Source: Magicicada septendecula
Taxonomy: Eukaryota; Arthropoda; Insecta; Hemiptera; Cicadidae
Length of the DNA stretch: 64,000 bases
Direction: 5' to 3'
NCBI GenBank assembly: GCA_034769895.1
Contig: CM068367.1
Location: 691,786,268 to 691,850,267, forward strand
Shown: in pieces, positions 31,538 to 44,308 of the stretch
How positions within the stretch are numbered: the stretch's first letter is position 1
How the letters are laid out: every line of letters starts with the position of its first letter
Translations under genes and position numbers: made by a program
Notes under the pieces: generated by a model
Databases searched by the model: none
The model's input: only the letters and a program-made list of their open reading frames with translations
Told to the model about the DNA's origin: nothing

Positions 31538-34500
31538 TATAAGATCGCCAAATTCAGATCATATTTGATAACTATAAGTATGTAAGAAATGCTAAAAAAT
31601 AATATATTTTAATAAATAAATAATGAAGAGAATAAAAATATAAAATGTAATTAAGAAAGAAGGAGGAAGAATTATAAACTAAAAGTGATTATTAAAGAAA
31701 ATCACAGACTAGACTGACAGACAAACGACTTTGACCCAACCCCAGAGATTGGCCAGATAAGAACCAAAATAAAAGGAAACAAGACGAGAAGTGAAGGAAA
31801 ATAAAAATGAAAATAAAAAGGAAACGAACATACTATAAAGGAAATAAAATGAAACAAGGCGAGCAAACACAGACAAGTAGTAGAGAATAGAGAAGGGAGA
31901 ATTAATACAATCAAATATAATAAAGGAAATGAAACCGGTAAAGAACCAATATAAAAGATAAATGTTAGTATTCAATAAGTGACAAATATAATTAATCATT
32001 GATAAAACCCGATAAATAAAAATACACTAGCCAAAGAATTAGAAGTAAATGTAAGTAAGAAATAGAGAAAGTCATGAACTTAATAAGTATATATAATATG
32101 TGTAAAGAAAGAGAGAGATATTGAGATAGTGAGAAATAAACTGAAAATAACTAAGTGACAAAGAAAAGTAATGATAGGGATTATCCACTAATAAACACTT
32201 GAATAAAAAGTTTAAGAAGTGCCCGTAGTGAAAGTGAAAAAACCCTAAAGTAAAATGATAGAGAAAAAACACTAAATAAATTATAATAAACACAAGATAA
32301 TTTAAAAGTGAAAGTGATGAGTAAATAAAAATATTGTCAATGATAGCAATAGGGAAAATAGTGAATGCTAAGATAAACACTTAGTAAAAATGAACAAACA
32401 CTAGAGGTTTAATAGTGAACAATAATAATATTTAAGAAAATTGTTAAGAATAGTAGTTAATGTAAACCATTAATTAAGTAGTAATGAACACTGAAGAGTG
32501 ATGTTAACTGTATTGATTAGAAAAGAATCTTATTGTAAAGTTTAAAAGTACAGTATATAATAGAATTTAAAGGTGAGAACCCCATGAAAATGTAATCAGA
32601 TAGTGTTACCATGGAATGAAGGAAAAGAGTATTTATAAAATAAGAAGTTTAAAATAATCAATAAACACCCATGTTATAAGGGAGGATTATTGAAGCAAGT
32701 TCAAAAGAGGTGAGGTTGTTTATCACCCAAAAAATAAAATAAAAGGTAATGAATTGTACACCAATATTACATATTAAGTGTTAAATAATTGTTTAAGCAA
32801 ACTTATGAATAGGATATGGCTGGGGTAATTATACCAACCATAGACCTAAATGTTGTATTTTATGTGATAAAAAGATAGTAATTAATAGCCATATTGTTGA
32901 CATTGGCGGAGTAAATAAGTAAGAAAGGAAAGCAATGTTTGACTTAGAAAACGAGAAAACCAGTTAGTAAATAATTAGCAATACATGATGTATAAAATCG
33001 TAGTAACATAAAAATAACACAAAAACAGAACCAACACACATCAAAAGGTAACAAAACCAGTTATAAGAACAAAATAAAGCATTAGGCTAAAATGAGATGT
33101 AATGTATATGAACTAAGTGAAAATCAGTAATGGCTACTTAGACTTGAGAAAGGCCTAACTGTCAAACACCAACAAATTAATTAACAAATCCAAGGTGATT
33201 AATCAACCAAGAATAAATTGTAAATCTTATTAAAAGCAAAATATTAGAATAAGGATTTAAATTAAAAGAGAAATGTAATTAGGAAATATTAAAATAATTG
33301 GAAAATTATAAAACATGAAAGAACCCAATCTTGTGGGACACCAAAATAATCTTTGGAAGAAAATACAAATAGCCGTGACAATAATTAATACTTAGGAAGG
33401 AAGATAACGGAATGAAAGCAATCAGAAGATATACAAGGATTTTAACTGAATTCAAATTTTGATAACAATGGAATTTTGCCAAATTAACCAATCAGATTTC
33501 ATTAATAACCATAGCAACTGCCGTTAGGGACGGCATTACCGTTGAATATTGTTACTCGTAAAGTGATGCTCTTGGAAAACAGAAGCCAAATTTTGAACAA
33601 CCAAATATTTAATTTAGAATGTTATAAAAGTTAACCAAATTACCAAAAGTGAACGAGAAGTAAGTAGACGATGACTGAAACCAATTAACTGATGTCGAAG
33701 ACCCTTTAATTCAAAAAGAAGCGAATAAATTACTCCGATAAAATTGAAAAAGATGCCCGAAGCCCGAACAATTGAAAATTGAATACGATTGCAGCTCCAG
33801 TACTTTTTACCAGATCAACTGCTTACCCCCAGTCTACTAAGTGGTTAAGTATCATTTAAATTACCCAAATTTCCGAAAAAACACACTTTCAATATTTCTC
33901 ACTATACTATGAAATATCACTAACTGAAATTATTCTCTTTCAAAGATTAAATAAAAAACTAAGACACTGAAAATTTGTCAACTTATAAAATTAACCTATT
34001 GTTAGTTTACGAACCTTTGAAACACTTTTACTACACTCCAAAAAACCATTTATAGCTACACGTTATAATATTTAAGTAGAAATATTGTAAGGTTGTGTAT
34101 TTTTATTATTGTAATTGCATCTAATCCTTTTATCGTAATCTAAAGAATCCAGACGATCGAACGAAAATATTTGTATACTACTTCGGTAGAACGCCATTAC
34201 GGTGTTTCTGTTACATTCAGAATCGATACGTCAAAACCCAGAGAAGATTGTCTTAATTTAATTGCCGGTGCAAAATAATATAACAAACCAAATATAACCT
34301 GTGTCAAGGAAAAAATAATAACCATTAAATAATAAACCAATACTGTGTGTAACCAATGTGTTTTATTTTCATAAGGAAAGTGTATTATTAATGTTGTACA
34401 TTGTAGCGAACAGCTATCAATTGGCGGCTAGCGCTCAAGCAGTAAACATAGCAAACTGCTGGCTTGATTGTAAAAATAGATAAGCGGCGGGACCAGTTTA

Positions 34501-34772
34501 AATTCTCCACACCGCCTGAGCGGAATCGCCGATAATACTAATTTTTTTTTAATTGTTTAAAATAAACAATTTGGCGCCACCCTGGATTTATACACCCCTA
34601 GTGAACCTCAGGTAAGGACTTCAATACCTGGTTAATCGTACGTTCACGACGGACTCAATCAGTGGAAGTTACGTTACCGAGCGACGACGGATTGATAAGA
34701 CACATTACACAAATTACACTCTGACACGTTTACACTCTTGCAGAAACAGACGGACGGCGAGAACTGTTATAA
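31538..34772 (+). repeat. LTR of array 2, second copy
   Basis: About 3235 bp; nearly identical to the first copy. TATAAGATCGCC replaces TATAACATCGCC at the border, as in the other internal copies. Confidence 0.6.
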
Positions 34773-34774
34773 AT

Positions 34775-34794
34775 TGGCGACCAACTGGTGGGAC
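34775..34794 (+). other. Primer binding site, array 2 unit B
   Basis: TGGCGACCAACTGGTGGGAC, same as unit A. Confidence 0.6.
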
Positions 34795-34846
34795 TAGAAG
34801 AAAGGGAAATACGAAATTCTAGCGGCGATTACGAAAGGAGATCAAG

Positions 34847-36934
34847 ATGCATACTAGAGGAGTGACAAAAAAATTGGCGAAGGACAAAGAGATGGAAGAA
34901 AATAGAGGGGAAGAAGAGGAAGGAACATCAATTGAAGAAGTGGAGACAACAATAACCACAACAGAACCAACCCAAGACAAAGAAATGGAACTACAGGCAG
35001 GTGACAAGGGAGAAGTTAGAGGAGACCCGAACATACTAAAATTAATGGAAATGATGAATAGTATGATGAAAGAAACCAATGAAAATTTTAAGAAACAGGA
35101 AGAAAAATTCGACAAGAATGAGGAGAGTCTGAATAGTATGAAGAAAGAAACCAATGACCATTTTAAGAAACAGGAGGAGAAATTCGACAGCATGAAAGAA
35201 GAAACGAACGACAATTTTTAGAAGCAGAAAGAAGAATTGAGACAAACCATTAACAAAAATAACGTAACCCTCCAACAACAGCTGAAGGAAATCAATGAAA
35301 AAACTAAGGAAGAGATGAAGCAGCAGGTGATACAACAATTAAGGTAGTACCAAGAAGAAACTATACAACAGATCACCGAAACGAATGAGAAATTAGAGGA
35401 GACGTTGGAGAGACTGGAGAAGACCAACGAAACCGTTTCAGAAGTCCGTGAGGAAGTGATCAATAAAATAAACAATCTCGAAAGAGAAAATAAAAGGAGA
35501 ATTGAGGAATGTCACGAAGAAACAGCCAAAAGATGTGAACGGGTGAACCAGGACATACATCAAGTCCAGGAAGAGAACCAGAAGGAGATAGCAGCTGTAC
35601 AAACAGACCTGGGAGAAAGAATGGAAAGAGTATACAGCAATCTGAATAAAATCGACAGCAAGGTGGATAAAAATAACCAAAGAATTGATGAGATGCATAG
35701 ACGGGAAGAGAAATTGCAGGAAGAAGTGGACGCATGGCGTGACCGGCCATGTAACACTAACCATATCATTAGCACTGACAGTCGGGATACGATCAACTTC
35801 CGCAATTATAAGTGAAACCCAATTGAATTCCTGAAAAGGGTGGAAGAGCTGATAGTAAAAAATCGCAAGACCCGATGGACAACGGTGAGGGGAATGCTGG
35901 ACGAGATGTTCAAAGAAACGTATGACAACTGGTGGACCGCCACAAGACCAGACATCCAGAGCATCCAAGAATTCAAAACCCAATTCAAGGCGAAATACTG
36001 GTCTGAATCGACCCAGAATATGGTCCGCAACAAATTAAGTAACGGGAGGTATGAGAGTCAGAACGGACAATCCCTCACATCCTACTTCCTGGGAAAGATC
36101 TGCATGGCAAGAAATTTGGAACCCCGCATTCCGGAAGAGTGTCTTGTAATACAATTGTCTTACCATTATGATGACGCAATACAGAAAGCCCGAATGTACA
36201 GTCAGGTCAAGACCATTCAGGACATGGCTAGTGTGTTAGAGAGCCATGAGCACGAATGGCAATACCGCAAGAATAGATTCTCGAGCTTCAGGAATAGTAA
36301 GGTAAACGAAGGACCATCATCACCAAACCAACAAAGAGATAACAAGCCACCACAAAACAACCCTAATAATTACCAAGGGAATCAACGTGGTAATAATGCG
36401 CCCAGGAACTTTAACCGAAATGGGAACAACAATAGTAATTTTAGAAACAACTACAGGGGTAACTACCCACAGAATGGTCCTAACAATTATTATCACCCTG
36501 GAAACAGTAATAATAACAACAACCCAGAATACCGACCGCAACTGAATTATGTGAGATGCCAAGCCCAGCAAAACCCAAGAAGGCACTATTCAAGACCACC
36601 AACAGTTAACATGCATGGTAATCAAACTCGGAACAGTGACCAACAACAAAGGGAGAATGATAATAGGCCGGTACAACGGAATAATAACGAAGAAGAACCC
36701 AGATCCAGAAACAGAGACCAACGACGGGATATAACCTACAGAAATGATTACCGATATGAGGTTCAAATGCCATTCAGCGATGATCCTGTGGAGAATTGGA
36801 GGATCGCATATAACAAACACAACCCACCAGAGCTCTGGATTCCCTCAAGGAATGATAACCAGTCTAACACAAATCAAGTAGAGAGAAAGGGGGACCATGA
36901 AGAAGAACTCTCGCCAGACAGATGGAACGAATAG
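34847..36934 (+). pseudogene. gag: Gag-like protein, array 2 unit B (three nonsense changes)
   Basis: One frame runs the full length of gag (about 695 codons) but contains three stops: TAG at 35219-35221 (CAG in unit A), TAG near 35344 (GAG in unit A) and TGA near 35814 (AGA in unit A). No indel breaks the frame. The piece after the third stop (35840-36934) holds the whole capsid-like region and the Asn/Arg-rich tail. The C-terminus ends DRWNE, as in unit C. The pattern of single-base changes suggests decay after duplication. Confidence 0.85.
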
Positions 36935-37908
36935 GAACACTGGAATATGGGACTGATTTCCTGATAACCAACGGAAATACTTTAAATAAAAAGAGATAAC
37001 CAGACAAACAAATAATAAAGAAAAGGTGTAAGATGAATTTCAAAATTCAAAAAGTGATGTAAGGCCAACTTACACAAATATTTCGATAATATATTAGACC
37101 AATTATAAAATGAAGGAATATAGTTACAAAAAATTCCTACAAAGTAAGATTAAATTACAATGATCTTTAGCCAACATATGAGGCAAAAAGGTAAAACATA
37201 CTATAAAGGAATAAGCTACAAAAATTCCTAACTAGTAAGAAACACTAACTTACTATGATACTTGAAAAAAATAAATAAATAAATAAATAAAAGAAACATT
37301 CTAAGAGTTATAATATGAAATGAGATGAAACAAAGAGTAATTGAAAATGAATAAAAATGTTAATTGTATCAATAAAAATCAACGCTTCAAATATTATTAA
37401 ATGGTATCCATAAAGAAGGATGAAAAAAGAGATGACTCGAACTGAGCAATAATGAAATACAAAAGTAAAAGATTCCCAACAAATATTATTATTATTATTA
37501 TTAGTCACGAGATGACTGTATTGAAGATTCGTTAATTGAGATTGACTGTTGAATAAGTCCAGCAATCATTTAACTGAGCAGGGATGATGTTCCCCTGACC
37601 TCAGAAAAAGAGTAGTTTTGAACGACGGAATTAGGTAAGCCAATAGAGCCCATCCGAATCGATTTCAGCTACAAAGTAGGGATAGTTAGGGAAAATAAGA
37701 TTTATAGGGAATAATTTATAATAAAAATCAATAAGCCAGTTCGTAATAAGAGAAAATAATGAAGAGAAGACTCAGAAGAAAGGAAGTAGAAGATACAGAA
37801 TTGAACATAAAACTGAACAAGAAGCAGGAGAATTTAAGAAGAAAATGATACAATACAATTGATAATTTCATCAAACTTAGAATCACGTTTTATAAAATGA
37901 TCAATTTT
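36935..37908 (+). other. Noncoding 3' region with hairpin modules, unit B
   Basis: TGTAAG-gccaa-CTTACA at 37058-37074 and TAGTAAG-n9-CTTACTA at 37233-37255, with AGGAAT/ATTCCT repeats between. An AAATAAAT run near 37268 differs in length from unit A. No gene. Confidence 0.65.
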
Positions 37909-37919
37909 GGTGGAAGGGC
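37909..37919 (+). other. Polypurine tract, array 2 unit B
   Basis: GGTGGAAGGGC before the third LTR. Confidence 0.7.
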
Positions 37920-37923
37920 ATTA

Positions 37924-40900
37924 TATAAGATCGCCAAATTCAGATCATATTTGATAACTATAAGTATGTAAGAAATGCTAAAAAGTAATATATTTTAATA
38001 AATAAATAATGAAGAGAATAAAAATATAAAATGTAATTAAGAAAGAAGGAGGAAGAATTATAAACTAAAAGTGATTATTAAAGAAAATCACAGACTAGAC
38101 TGACAGACAAACGACTTTGACCCAACCCCAGAGATTGGCCAGATAAGAACCAAAATAAAAGGAAACAAGACGAGAAGTGAAGGAGAATAAAAATGAAAAT
38201 AAAAAGGAAACGAACATACTATAAAGGAAATAAAATGAAACAAGGCGAGAAAACACAGACAAGTAGTAGAGAATAGAGAAGGGAGAATTAATACAATCAA
38301 ATATAATAAAGGAAATGAAACCGGTAAAGAACCAATATAAAAGATAAATGTTAGTATTCAATAAGTGACAAATATAATTAATCATTGATAAAACCCGATA
38401 AATAAAAATACACTAGCCAAAGAATTAGAAGTAAATGTAAGTAAGAAATAGAGAAAGTCATGAACTTAATAAGTATATATAATATGTGTAAAGAAAGAGA
38501 GAGATATTGAGATAGTGAGAAATAAACTGAAAATAACTAAGTGACAAAGAAAAGTAATGATAGGGATTATCCACTAATAAACACTTGAATAAAAAGTTTA
38601 AGAAGTGCCCGTAGTGAAAGTGAAAAAACCCTAAAGTAAAATGATAGAGAAAAAACACTAAATAAATTATAATAAACACAAGATAATTTAAAAGTGAAAG
38701 TGATGAGTAAATAAAAATATTGTCAATGATAGCAATAGGGAAAATAGTGAATGCTAAGATAAACACTTAGTAAAAATGAACAAACACTAGAGGTTTAATA
38801 GTGAACAATAATAATATTTAAGAAAATTGTTAAGAATAGTAGTTAATGTAAACCATTAATTAAGTAGTAATGAACACTGAAGAGTGATGTTAACTGTATT
38901 GATTAGAAAAGAATCTTATTGTAAAGTTTAAAAGTACAGTATATAATAGAATTTAAAGGTGAGAACCCCATGAAAATGTAATCAGATAGTGTTACCATGG
39001 AATGAAGGAAAAGAGTATTTATAAAATAAGAAGTTTAAAATAATCAATAAACACCCATGTTATAAGGGAGGATTATTGAAGCAAGTTCAAAAGAGGTGAG
39101 GTTGTTTATCACCCAAAAAATAAAATAAAAGGTAATGAATTGTACACCAATATTACATATTAAGTGTTAAATAATTGTTTAAGCAAACTTATGAATAGGA
39201 TATGGCTGGGGTAATTATACCAACCATAGACCTAAATGTTGTATTTTATGTGATAAAAAGATAGTAATTAATAGCCATATTGTTGACATTGGCGGAGTAA
39301 ATAAGTAAGAAAGGAAAGCAATGTTTGACTTAGAAAACGAGAAAACCAGTTAGTAAATAATTAGCAATACATGATGTATAAAATCGTAGTAACATAAAAA
39401 TAACACAAAAACAGAACCAACACACATCAAAAGGTAACAAAACCAGTTATAAGAACAAAATAAAGCATTAGGCTAAAATGAGATGTAATGTATATGAACT
39501 AAGTGAAAATCAGTAATGGCTACTTAGACTTGAGAAAGGCCTAACTGTCAAACACCAACAAATTAATTAACAAATCCAAGGTGATTAATCAACCAAGAAT
39601 AAATTGTAAATCTTATTAAAAGCAAAATATTAGAATAAGGATTTAAATTAAAAGAGAAATGTAATTAGGAAATATTAAAATAATTGGAAAATTATAAAAC
39701 ATGAAAGAACCCAATCTTGTGGGACACCAAAATAATCTTTGGAAGAAAATACAAATAGCCGTGACAATAATTAATACTTAGGAAGGAAGATAACGGAATG
39801 AAAGCAATCAGAAGATATACAAGGATTTTAACTGAATTCAAATTTTGATAACAATGGAATTTTGCCAAATTAACCAATCAGATTTCATTAATAACCATAG
39901 CAACTGCCGTTAGGGACGGCATTACCGTTGAATATTGTTACTCGTAAAGTGATGCTCTTGGAAAACAGAAGCCAAATTTTGAACAACCAAATATTTAATT
40001 TAGAATGTTATAAAAGTTAACCAAATTACCAAAAGTGAACGAGAAGTAAGTAGACGATGACTGAAACCAATTAACTGATGTCGAAGACCCTTTAATTCAA
40101 AAAGAAGCGAATAAATTACTCCGATAAAATTGAAAAAGATGCCCGAAGCCCGAACAATTGAAAATTGAATACGATTGCAGCTCCAGTACTTTTTACCAGA
40201 TCAACTGCTTACCCCCAGTCTACTAAGTGGTTAAGTATCATTTAAATTACCCAAATTTCCGAAAAAACACACTTTCAATATTTATCACTATACTATGAAA
40301 TATCACTAACTGAAATTATTCTCTTTCAAAGATTAAATAAAAAACTAAGACACTGAAAATTTGTCAACTTATAAAATTAACCTATTGTTAGTTTACGAAC
40401 CTTTGAAACACTTTTACTACACTCCAAAAAACCATTTATAGCTACACGTTATAATATTTAAGTAGAAATATTGTAAGGTTGTGTATTTTTATTATTGTAA
40501 TTGCATCTAATCCTTTTATCGTAATCTAAAGAATCCAGACGATCGAACGAAAATATTTGTATACTACTTCGGTAGAACGCCATTACGGTGTTTCTGTTAC
40601 GTTCAGAATCGATACGTCAAAACCCAGAGAAGATTGTCTTAATTTAATTGCCGGTGCAAAATAATATAACAAACCAAATATAACCTGTGTCAAGGAAAAA
40701 ATAATAACCATTAAATAATAAACCAATACTGTGTGTAACCAATGTGTTTTGTTTTCATAAGGAAAGTGTATTATTAATGTTGTACATTGTAGCGAACAGC
40801 TATGAATTGGCGGCTAGCGCTCAAGCAGTAAACATAGCAAACTGCTGGCTTGATTGTAAAAATAGATAAGCGGCAGGACCAGTTTAAATTCTCCACACCG

Positions 40901-41158
40901 CCTGAGCGGAATCGCCGATAATACTAATTTTTTTTTAATTGTTTAAAATAAACAATTTGGCGCCACCCTGGATTTATACACCCCTAGTGAACCTCAGGTA
41001 AGGACTTCAATACCTGGTTAATCGTACGTTCACGATGGACTCAATCAGTGGAAGTTACGTTACCGAGCGACGACGGATTGATAAGACACATTAAACAAAT
41101 TACACTCTGACACGTTTACACTCTTGCAGAAACAGACGGACGGCGAGAACTGTTATAA
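37924..41158 (+). repeat. LTR of array 2, third copy
   Basis: About 3235 bp, nearly identical to the others. Confidence 0.6.
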
Positions 41159-41160
41159 AT

Positions 41161-41180
41161 TGGCAACCAACTGGTGGGAC
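41161..41180 (+). other. Primer binding site, array 2 unit C
   Basis: TGGCAACCAACTGGTGGGAC has a G to A change in the fifth position compared with units A, B and D. Confidence 0.55.
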
Positions 41181-41232
41181 TAGAAGAAAGGGAAATACGA
41201 AATTCTAGCGGCGATTACGAAAGGAGATCAAG

Positions 41233-43319
41233 ATGCATACTAGAGGAGTGACAAAAAAATTGGCGAAGGACAAAGAGATGGAAGAAAATAGAGGGGAAGA
41301 AGAGGAAGGAACATCAATTGAAGAAGTGGAGACAACAATAACCACAACAGAACCAACCCAAGACAAAGAAATGGAACTACAGGCAGGTGACAAGGGAGAA
41401 GTTAGAGGAGACCCGAACATACTAAAATTAATGGAAATGATGAATAGTATGATGAAAGAAACCAATGAAAATTTTAAGAAACAGGAAGAAAAATTCGACA
41501 AGAATGAGGAGAGTCTGAATAGTATGAAGAAAGAAACCAATGACCATTTTAAGAAACAGGAGGAGAAATTCGACAGCATGAAAGAAGAAACGAACGACAA
41601 TTTTCAGAAGCAGAAAGAATAATTGAGACAAACCATTAACAAAAATAACGTAACCTTCCAACAATAGCTGAAGGAAATCAATGAAAAACTAAGGAAGAGA
41701 TGAAGCAGCAGGTGATACAACAATTAAGGGAGTACCGAGAAGAAACTATACAACAGATCACCGAAACGAATGAGAAATTAGAGGAGACGTTGGAGAGACT
41801 GGAGAAGACCAACGAAACCGTTTCAGAAGTCCGTGAGGAAGTGATCAATAAAATAAACAATCTCGAAGGAGAAAATAAAAGGAGAATTGAGGAATGTCAC
41901 GAAGAAACAGCCAAAAGATGTGAACGGGTGAACCAGGACATACATCAAGTCCAGGAAGAGAACCAGAAGGAGATAGCAGCTGTACAAACAGACCTGGGAG
42001 AAAGAATGGAAAGAGTATACAGCAATCTGAATAAAATCGACAGCAAGGTGGATAAAAATAACCAAAGAATTGATGAGATGCATAGACGGGAAGAGAAATT
42101 GCAGGAAGAAGTGGACGCATGGCGTGACCGGCCATGTAACACTAACCATATCATTAGCACTGACAGTCGGGATACGATCAACTTCCGCAATTATAAGAGA
42201 AACCCAATTGAATTCCTGAAAAGGGTGAAAGAGCTGATAGTAAAAAATCGCAAGACCCGATGGACAACGGTGAGGGGAATGCTGGACGAGATGTTCAAAG
42301 AAACGTATGACAACTGGTGGACCGCCACAAGACCAGACATCCAGAGCATCCAAGAATTCAAAACTAAATTCAAGGCGAAATACTGGTCTGAATCGACCCA
42401 GAACATGGTCCGCAACAAATTAAGTAACGGGAGGTATGAGAGTCAGAACGGACAATCCCTCACATCCTACTTCCTGGGAAAGATCTGCATGGCAAGAAAT
42501 TTGGAACCCCGCATTCCGGAAGAGTGTCTTGTAATACAATTGTCTTACCATTATGATGACGCAATACAGAAAGCCCGAATGTACAGTCAGGTCAAGACCA
42601 TTCAGGACATGGCTAGTGTGTTAGAGAGCCATGAGCACGAATGGCAATACCGCAAGAATAGATTCTCGAGCTTCAGGAATAGTAAGGTAAACGAAGGACC
42701 ATCATCACCAAACCAACAAAGAGATAACAAGCCACCACAAAACAACCCTAATAATTACCAAGGGAATCAACGTGGTAATAATGCGCCCAGGAACTTTAAC
42801 CGAAATGGGAACAACAATAGTAATTTTAGAAACAACTACAGGGGTAACTACCCACAGAATGGTCCTAACAATTATTATCACCCTGGAAACAGTAATAATA
42901 ACAACAACCCAGAATACCGACCGCAACTGAATTATGTGAGATGCCAAGCCCAGCAAAACCCAAGAAGGCACTATTCAAGACCACCAACAGTTAACATGCA
43001 TGGTAATCAAACTCGGAACAGTGACCAACAACAAAGGGAGAATGATAATAGGCCGGTACAACGGAATAATAACGAAGAAGAACCCAGATCCAGAAACAGA
43101 GACCAACGACGGGATATAACCTACAGAAATGATTACCGATATGAGGTTCAAATGCCATTCAGCGATGATCCTGTGGAGAATTGGAGGATCGCATATAACA
43201 AACACAACCCACCAGAGCTCTGGATTCCCTCAAGGAATGATAACCAGTCTAACACAAATCAAGTAGAGAGAAAGGGGGACCATGAAGAAGAACTCTCGCC
43301 AGACAGATGGAACGAATAG
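41233..43319 (+). pseudogene. gag: Gag-like protein, array 2 unit C (best preserved C-terminal part)
   Basis: The first frame (41233-41622) is stopped by TAA (GAA in unit A). A TAG near 41667 (CAG in A and B) and a 1-nt deletion in the following A run (GAAAAACT) come next. From 41700 a 539-codon frame is intact to 43319 and covers most of the coiled coil, the whole capsid-like region (DNWWTATRPDIQ, KYWSESTQNMVRN, SYFLGKICMARNLEPRIP) and the Asn/Arg/Gln-rich tail ending DRWNE. ATG 41700 could in principle start a shorter Gag. No zinc knuckle is seen. Confidence 0.85.
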
Positions 43320-44293
43320 GAACACTGGAATATGGGACTGATTTCCTGATAACCAACGGAAATACTTTAAATAAAAAGAGATAACCAGACAAACAAATAA
43401 TAAAGAAAAGGTGTAAGATGAATTTCAAAATTCAAAAAGTGATGTAAGGCCAACTTACACAAATATTTCGATAATATATTAGACCAATTATAAAATGAAG
43501 GAATATAGTTACAAAAAATTCCTACAAAGTAAGATTAAATTACAATGATCTTTAGCCAACATATGAGGCAAAAAGGTAAAACATACTATAAAGGAATAAG
43601 CTACAAAAATTCCTAACTAGTAAGAAACACTAACTTACTATGATACTTGAAAAAAATAAATAAATAAATAAATAAAAGAAACATTCTAAGAGTTATAATA
43701 TGAAATGAGATGAAACAAAGAGTAATTGAAAATGAATAAAAATGTTAATTGTATCAATAAAAATCAACGCTTCAAATATTATTAAATGGTATCCATAAAG
43801 AAGGATGAAAAAAGAGATGACTCGAACTGAGCAATAATGAAATACAAAAGTAAAAGATTCCCAACAAATATTATTATTATTATTATTAGTCACGAGATGA
43901 CTGTATTGAAGATTCGTTAATTGAGATTGACTGTTGAATAAGTCCAGCAATCATTTAACTGAGCAGGGATGATGTTCCCCTGACCTCAGAAAAAGAGTAG
44001 TTTTGAACGACGGAATTAGGTAAGCCAATAGAGCCCATCCGAATCGATTTCAGCTACAAAGTAGGGATAGTTAGGGAAAATAAGATTTATAGGGAATAAT
44101 TTATAATAAAAATCAATAAGCCAGTTCGTAATAAGAGAAAATAATGAAGAGAAGACTCAGAAGAAAGGAAGTAGAAGATACAGAATTGAACATAAAACTG
44201 AACAAGAAGCAGGAGAATTTAAGAAGAAAATGATACAATACAATTGATAATTTCATCAAACTTAGAATCACGTTTTATAAAATGATCAATTTT
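43320..44293 (+). other. Noncoding 3' region with hairpin modules, unit C
   Basis: Hairpins TGTAAG/CTTACA at 43443-43459 and TAGTAAG/CTTACTA at about 43618-43640, then the block shared with array 1. No gene. Confidence 0.65.
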
Positions 44294-44304
44294 GGTGGAA
44301 GGGC
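44294..44304 (+). other. Polypurine tract, array 2 unit C
   Basis: GGTGGAAGGGC before the fourth LTR. Confidence 0.7.
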
Positions 44305-44308
44305 ATTA

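Noticed and set aside
43356..43385. TTTAAAT after array 2 gag as a frameshift site
   Set aside because: It lies past the gag stop, has no matching stem downstream and no pol frame follows.
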